Assembly (NCBI GenBank): GCA_009363875.1
Contig: CM018680.1
Location: 58,367,563 to 58,431,562, forward strand
Reading direction: 5' to 3'
DNA: 64,000 bases
DNA from: Mikania micrantha
Taxonomy: Eukaryota > Streptophyta > Magnoliopsida > Asterales > Asteraceae
Shown one piece after another: positions 58,492-64,000 of this stretch. The number at the start of each line of letters is the position of its first letter. The stretch's first letter is position 1. A program made the position numbers and the translations under genes. The notes under the pieces are model-generated. The model did no database searches. It saw only the letters and a program-made list of their open reading frames with translations, and was not told the DNA's origin.

Positions 58492-58700
58492 ATTTACTAA
58501 ATAGTTAAGAATACGTCATAAGTTACATGCTAGTTAGAAGTTGACTCGATATTCTTTGGATCGATTAACAAAACATGTTACTACATATAATGATTTACTA
58601 AATAGTTAAGAATACGTCATAAGTTGCATGCTATTTAGAAGTTGACTACTTGACTCGATACTTTTTAGATCGATTAACAAAACATGTTACTACGTATAAT
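58492..58700. repeat. Tandem duplication of about 100 bp
   Basis: ATTTACTAAATAGTTAAGAA...GATCGATTAACAAAACATG at 58492-58591 recurs at 58592-58700. The second copy has a 9-base insertion (ACTACTTGA region) and a few substitutions. It is intergenic and non-coding. Confidence 0.85.
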
Positions 58701-59424
58701 GGCCTTTGACCCAACCACAAAAAGGACTTTGATCATACATTATATAAGATCACTTTACTAGCCTAAAAAAGTAAAAAGTGTTAATAACTTAATAACAGTG
58801 TTGGCAAATGGAAAGATGATATTTAATCTTACACAAAACCTCAACTCACCATAAATTAAAATAGCACTTATAGTTGAAAAACACACAAGTATAACACACA
58901 AAATAATATAATTAAAAAGCTACTAAATTAAATAAGATTTAATAATTCAAAACACACACTTGTGCATGCGTGTGTATATGTCACGTTTATATATAAAAAT
59001 ACATTAAGTTTCTATGTGACTCATACGTTATAAAGTAGCTAACAAATCCTAATGTAACAAAAATGTTAAAAAGTACAAGATTTCAATAGATAAATTTCAA
59101 GATTACCCTAAAATCTGTAATTTTTTTTTTCTTATTTTCTGTTTAAGCAGGACCAACCTTTTGGAAGTAAGTACAGTAAAGGGTCAATAAAAACTTTCAT
59201 TAAGTAATTTTGTAACATCAACCCGTTAGATGAACTAAGATGTATTTCTCTAACAAATACACAAAGATATATAGCACACAGTAACAGGGAACATGAGAAC
59301 ATAATGACAAGTTCAATTTCAGTTTAACACTTGCTGGAAATGTTATTGTCACATGTTTAAAATCACGAAATAATGATGCCAGAGAAAAAGGGAGAAGATG
59401 ATGATGGTTGGGCTGACATAAGAC

Positions 59425-59720
59425 TTCCATCCGCAGCCGTTACCCCGCCCACCCCGCGGCCTTGCCCCCTTCCGCGGCCAATAGCGGGAACACCGCCACC
59501 ACCCCCCGTTAGCGACCCGCCCGTGCAGCTCCACGGCTCCAGCTCCCCGTTCTCTCCCCCTCACACACACCTTTCTCCTCTCTCACAACGGGTAAGGTTT
59601 TCCGGTGGGGTGACCACTGTGGGGTTTTAAGGTTTTCAGTGAGGTAATGACGTGGCATGAAATTTCGGTAGGGAGGGTTTTCAATGAGGTGACCGCTGTG
59701 GATAGTCTAATAGATAACCA
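59425..59720. other. GC-rich island in AT-rich intergenic DNA
   Basis: 59430-59590 has long C-rich runs (ACCCCGCCCACCCCGCGGCC, CGCCACCACCCCCCGTTAGC). Then come GGTTTTCCGGTGGGGTGACC and the repeated wording TTTTCAGTGAGGTAATGACG / TTTTCAATGAGGTGACCGCT. Plus-strand and minus-strand frames are open, but neither resembles a known protein. It may be the end of an unrecognised element. Confidence 0.5.
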
Positions 59721-60923
59721 TGAAATGACCTGTTAAAATGACATGTTAAGACAACTGTTAACAATTCACATTATAAATAACATGTTAAAGTTGAACCAGG
59801 ATCAATGAATAAGGAAGGATGGATGGGTATTATTTATTTATTTTTAAGTACAAAGGGTATATTGGTTACTTCATAAACAAAAATTTTAATCTTAGCGAGT
59901 GTGATCAATAATCATTACTCCATTAGTGTTATGCTTGAGTTAACAATGTAAACCCAAGTGTAACTTTTTAAAAAATTAAGACAAAATTTTAATATAATTT
60001 CCTTATTTTTGACTTTCCATTAATATTTTCAGTCTTGTAAGCATATCTAATATGCATTTTTAGCTTTATTTGAATATAAATTCTAATTTTCTGTGCTTTT
60101 GAGTGACATAAAATGTGTGAATAGAGTGAGTCGACATGTACATTACCCAAGATTTTTTATACAAAAAATAATAAATATAAAAAGAGTTTAAATAGGAAGA
60201 GTATTTAAAATATATAAAAATAATTTGAAAAAAAATAGCATTTGATAATTATAACGAACTCCGATTGAACTTATTACGGAAGCATTAGAACCATCTCATC
60301 AAACTCTACCATCTTAACGGGTTTAACTTTTATGATTTATAAATTAGTTATGTTTTAGTTTTGCGTTTTTACAATTTATATTTTTATGTTTAGATTTTAG
60401 TTTTTCAAACTTAACTTTAGGATTTATGGTTTAGTTTTAGAGTATAAGATTTAATTTAAAGTTTAGAGTCAATGATTTATGGTTTCACATTAAGGTTTAG
60501 GATTTAGATTTAGGCTTTAGGGTTTTACTTTAGGATTTAAGATTTGACTTTAGGGTTTAGGTGTAGCAAAAAGGTTCCAATGCCATCAGAATTGGTTTAA
60601 TCGAACTTCGTTAGAATTATCAAATGTCGGTTTTTAATATTGCTTTTCATGTTTTTAAGCAAAACGCTATTTTTAGGGATCCTTACCTATAATTATGACT
60701 AAAAAATTGTGATTTTTTATTTTACCATGTTGTGTTATTTTAGTGAATGATTGTAGAAGTGTATTAACTAATAAGGCCTACAATTAACTTTTTTTTTAAC
60801 AATCTTATTCTAATAAAATAATAGCAACACTTGACATATATCACCATATCATGAACTTTATAAAAAATTTTCCCCCTATATCTCATATTAAATACTAATT
60901 AATTTTCTTTTATATTAAATAAA
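59721..60923. other. Intergenic sequence, no gene seen
   Basis: The section at 60330-60570 repeats TTTAGGGTTTAGG / GGTTTAGGATTTAG-like text. This resembles degenerate plant telomere-type (TTTAGGG) motifs but is too irregular to call an interstitial telomeric repeat. Nothing else is recognised. Confidence 0.45.
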
Positions 60924-61245
60924 CTAGCCTATAATCCCGTGTATTACACGGGTTAAATAATAAAAAAAATAATTTGTTAATATTAAATAATAAATATTTA
61001 ATAATTATAAAATTGTATTTAAGATACGATATAATTGAATTGTTCTTATTTTTTATTAAATTTTAATAAATTAGTACATTATTGGAATAAGAAAAAATTA
61101 TATTTATTAATATTTAATTATATAATTTAAGTACTAAAAATTAATAGTATTTATAAGGAGGGAGAGAGGCGGGAAAAACATTTTCAGATTTAACCAAAAT
61201 GTGACACGTGTTCTCTAAAAATACTCCTTTATTAGAGTCAAAAGA
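60924..61245 (-). mobile_element. Small Helitron, minus strand, diverged 5' end
   Basis: On the minus strand the 3' end shows CCCGTGTAATACACGGG followed by ATTATAGG and CTAG (60924), then T. The likely 5' end is A|TCTTTTGACTCTAATAAAGG at 61245, with ACACGTGTCACATTTTGG close behind as in the other copies. It is non-coding. Confidence 0.72.
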
Positions 61246-61890
61246 TTAAATCTTAATGATTTTCAATAATTATTAAATTATACTATTAAATATCAAATAT
61301 ATAATTGTTGTTATAAGAATTTTCAATTATATAATATCTTGAAATGTAATTTTATAATTCCTAAATTTTTATTATTTGTAATTTATTATTTTAAGTATTT
61401 ATCCTTTATATTTATCAACAATTAATGTTATTAAACATACAATTCTTTACAAAAAAATGTTGTTTGTAACATATTTGATTTATTCAACTCATTTAATATA
61501 TTAGTTTCCAACCTAAATATATTAGTTTCCAACCTAGTAACGTATATAACAAGAACATCAAGATGTCAAACCTTTCAATCGACAAAAGTTATTTATTCGG
61601 AATATCTTTAATTTTTTGTAACTAGAGAAAATAGTATGATACCCTTTGGTACAAAGTAAACAACAAAAATATACCCTAAAAATTACACACATTAATTGAT
61701 ATGTTGTATTGTCTAACCGTCTTAGTCGTTCCTATTTTCCTAAATCCTAAGGGCTCTCCTACCTCTTTTTCTATGTGACATTACAACGCTGACATTTATT
61801 TTCTTACTGGTGTTGTGTAGCAGAGTTTTTGCTTTCATATTTGTTGGCTCTACAATCGTTAAAAAAATTGTGGAAATATATCTTGTCATC

Positions 61891-63516
61891 TAAACTTGAT
61901 GTTTTGTCCTTCTACCAAAATCTATCTGTCATATGCTTTGTAAATTTTATACCAAAAAGAAAAAATTAAAAACACAAAAATGTGTAACTAAAGCTAAAAA
62001 ATGTTGATGGAGAATAATCATATTTGACCGAGACAAAATGTTAAAAGGAGAGTCCCTTAATATAGATTTCACAACTATTTGTGTTTGTATTATAAGGTAC
62101 AATAAGCAGATTGGCTGTTATATGGTTAGAGATAACATAATAAGTACGAGAATATCACCAAATGTTGAATATTTCGCGAAAATCAACAAGTATATGATAG
62201 GTGTTTGATAATATGTTTGATATATGATAACACCTCCCAGGCACCCAGGCATGAGCCTAATCACTGGTGAACAATGTATACGTGAGAGGAAGAGAAATGG
62301 GTGAAAGATAAGATGATGATTACACATATTATGTGAAAAGAGGTGATGAAAATAATTGTTTATGTGACATATATGTAGACAAAGTGGTGATAACTATATA
62401 TAGGCTATGAGTTGAAAGTAATTTTCATCCACTAAGAAGGGCAAAATCCGTAACATATGTTATGTATAGGTCTCAAGTTCAATTATCACTTAAGACGATT
62501 TTCTTTGAAGGCCATCAACACAGTTGTTTACAGCCACATTTTACCTATTCCATCCTGTTAATCAGGTATTGGAGGACCCAAGTAAGTGGGTTCCCACTAT
62601 AAATAAAAGATGATTGACCTAATTTAATTAATAAAAGAATAAATTGTGTAATAAACTGTATTAGTAGAGGACAAAAAAAAAACATAATTTTACCATACTT
62701 TACTAAATGGTACACACATAATTTTTAATTTTCTAAACTTGATGTTTTGTCCTTTTACCAAAATCTATCTGTCATATGCTTTGTAAATTTTATACCAAAA
62801 AGAAAAAGGTAAAAACACAAAAATGTGTAACTAAAGCTAACATATGTTGATGGAGAAGAATCATATTTCACTTAGACAAAATGTTAAAGATGATTCCCTT
62901 AAAATAGATTTCACGGTACAATAAGCAGAGTGGCTGTTATATGGTTAGAGATAACATAATAAGTAAGAGAATAGCACCAAACGTTGAATATTTCACGAAA
63001 ATCAACAAGTATATGATAGGTGTTTGATAATATGTTTGATATATGATAGCACCTCTCTCCATTACACCCAGGCATGAGCCTAATCACGGGTGAACAATGT
63101 GTACGTGAGAGGAAGAGAAAAGGGTGAAAGATGAGATGATGATTACCCATATGTATGTGAAAAGATGATGAAAATAATTGTTTATGTGACATCAAGAAGG
63201 GCAAAATCCGTAACATATGCTATGTATAGGTCTCAAGTATCACCTAAGATGATTTTCTTTGAAGGCCACCAAACAGTTGTTTGCAGCCACATTTTACTTG
63301 TTCCTTCCTGTTAATCAGGTATTGGGGGACCCAAGTAACTAGGTTCTTCCCCTATAAAAAAAAGCGTGACAAACTTCAAAGATAAAAGACGATTGACCTA
63401 ATTTAATTAATAAAAGAATAAATTGTGTAATAAACTGTATTAGTAGAGAGACAAAAAAACATAATTTTACCATACTTTACTAAATGGTACACAAATAATT
63501 TTTAATTTTCTAAATT
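61891..63516. repeat. Tandem duplication with 843-bp period next to the TRAPPC4 gene
   Basis: TAAACTTGATGTTTTGTCCT starts at 61891 and again at 62734. The two copies stay collinear to about 62733 and 63516, with small indels: copy 2 lacks about 30 bases near 62075 and about 75 near 62365, and carries extra bases near 63055 and 63350. Shared blocks include ATCTATCTGTCATATGCTTT, GGCATGAGCCTAATCAC and GGTATTGGRGGACCCAAGTA. No coding function is evident. Confidence 0.88.
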
Positions 63517-63766
63517 TTCATTATCTTTTTATTCTAATTTTAAACGGACTCAAACCTAAAATATGATGATTTTGAATACATAAGATATGTCTTAACACAT
63601 CTTTATTCAAGAAACATAAAACATATTACATTAGATTTGCTTTGCTTTGCAATGGAAAGTAATAACATCACTTAACAAACATTCTTCAATTCAAACCAAC
63701 CTGAGTGGTTGGATACATACCTAAAAAACAGACTGTTCGGGTCAGGTTGGGTCGGGTTTATCTGTT

Positions 63767-63963
63767 TTATCGGCCAAGATATGAAACCCGATCTTTTTGT
63801 ATTGCTTGTGCCAAGTTGATATCAAAGAGCTCACACCGTATTGGCATCTCCATCTCGTAAAACGGGTTCTTTAAAACATAATCTGTGTAAAGTTCATAAA
63901 TATGTTTCAACAGATTCTCCATATTTTGTGTTCCAGGCTCAGACACTACAAAAAACTTTGTCC
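63767..63963 (-). CDS. TRAPPC4: Last coding exon of trafficking protein particle complex subunit 4 (TRS23), partial gene
   Basis: The exon starts after acceptor TAATGCAG (gene strand) at 63963, completes a split glycine codon, and runs to TAA at 63769-63767. It encodes about 65 residues, including FFVVSEPGTQNMENLLKHIY and NPFYEMEMPIRCELFDINL, and ends DRVSYLGR. The motif LKNPFYEMEMPIRCELFD is the C-terminal signature of the longin-like TRAPP core subunit TRAPPC4/TRS23, normally about 140 residues, so roughly the last 45 percent is here. TRAPP complexes act as Rab GTPase exchange factors in ER-Golgi and later transport (family knowledge). The upstream exons lie beyond the right edge. The 3' UTR runs toward the tandem duplication ending at 63516. 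Confidence 0.93.
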
Positions 63964-64000
63964 CTGCATTACATACAATTACAATTAATTAGCATCTCAT

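Noticed and set aside
60330..60570. Interstitial telomeric repeat (TTTAGGG)n
   Set aside because: Spacing is irregular and most units deviate; no run of three exact units exists.

Overview
The window is nuclear DNA of a flowering plant, most likely a eudicot. The evidence is intron-split genes with plant-specific architectures, Helitron, hAT-like, SINE and solo-LTR insertions, and an endogenous caulimovirid. The LTR style (TGTCACACCCC... and TGTAACACCCC...) reminds me of Asteraceae (daisy family) genomes. That taxonomic guess comes from memory of repeat style and was not searched.

Three protein-coding genes can be supported, all on the minus strand. (1) 12892-24447 is a complete nine-exon PRAF gene (PH, RCC1, FYVE and BRX domains; about 1,087 aa); all splice sites and phases close. 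(2) 46995-56075 is a complete eight-exon gene for a plant homeodomain-like protein (553 aa). Its start codon lies 7 nt before the first coding intron and is preceded by two upstream ORFs. (3) 63767-63963 is the last coding exon of a TRAPPC4/TRS23 trafficking subunit that continues beyond the right edge.

The rest is a dense nest of repeats. Left arm (1-12.5 kb): an LTR-like block, a young SINE with a perfect 15-bp target-site duplication (TSD), foldback repeats, a 1.24-kb solo LTR with TSD GGCTC, and a hAT-like palindromic element. Introns of the PRAF gene carry two TS-type SINEs with perfect 17-bp TSDs and two tandem duplications. At 25.3-30.1 kb lie a Helitron with a nested foldback element, then a hAT-like element (8-bp TSD TATAAGAC) split by a 2.26-kb solo LTR (TSD GGCTG). 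That LTR contains a 14-bp minisatellite and an array of nine hairpins whose stems co-vary.

From 33.7 to 41.75 kb there is a degraded, rearranged endogenous pararetrovirus. A piece carrying the tRNA-Met primer site, leader and movement-protein ORF lies on the minus strand. It is joined head to head at the primer site to a plus-strand piece carrying two paralogous small ORFs, capsid, protease-RT-RNase H and a terminal ORF. A tandemly duplicated intergenic region follows. Both outer ends lie in (TA)n runs, and both are flanked by long foldback elements (32.2-33.6, 41.75-43.1, 43.1-44.4 and 45.15-45.6 kb). The right arm (56.4-63.5 kb) holds two more Helitrons, another SINE, a GC-rich island and an 843-bp tandem duplication beside the TRAPPC4 gene.

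The three host genes do not form a pathway. What ties the window together is nested insertion. The most unusual items are the co-varying hairpin array followed by splice-donor-like motifs, the head-to-head virus junction at the primer site, the duplicated viral small ORF, and a tandem duplication that copied a splice acceptor in the homeodomain gene.
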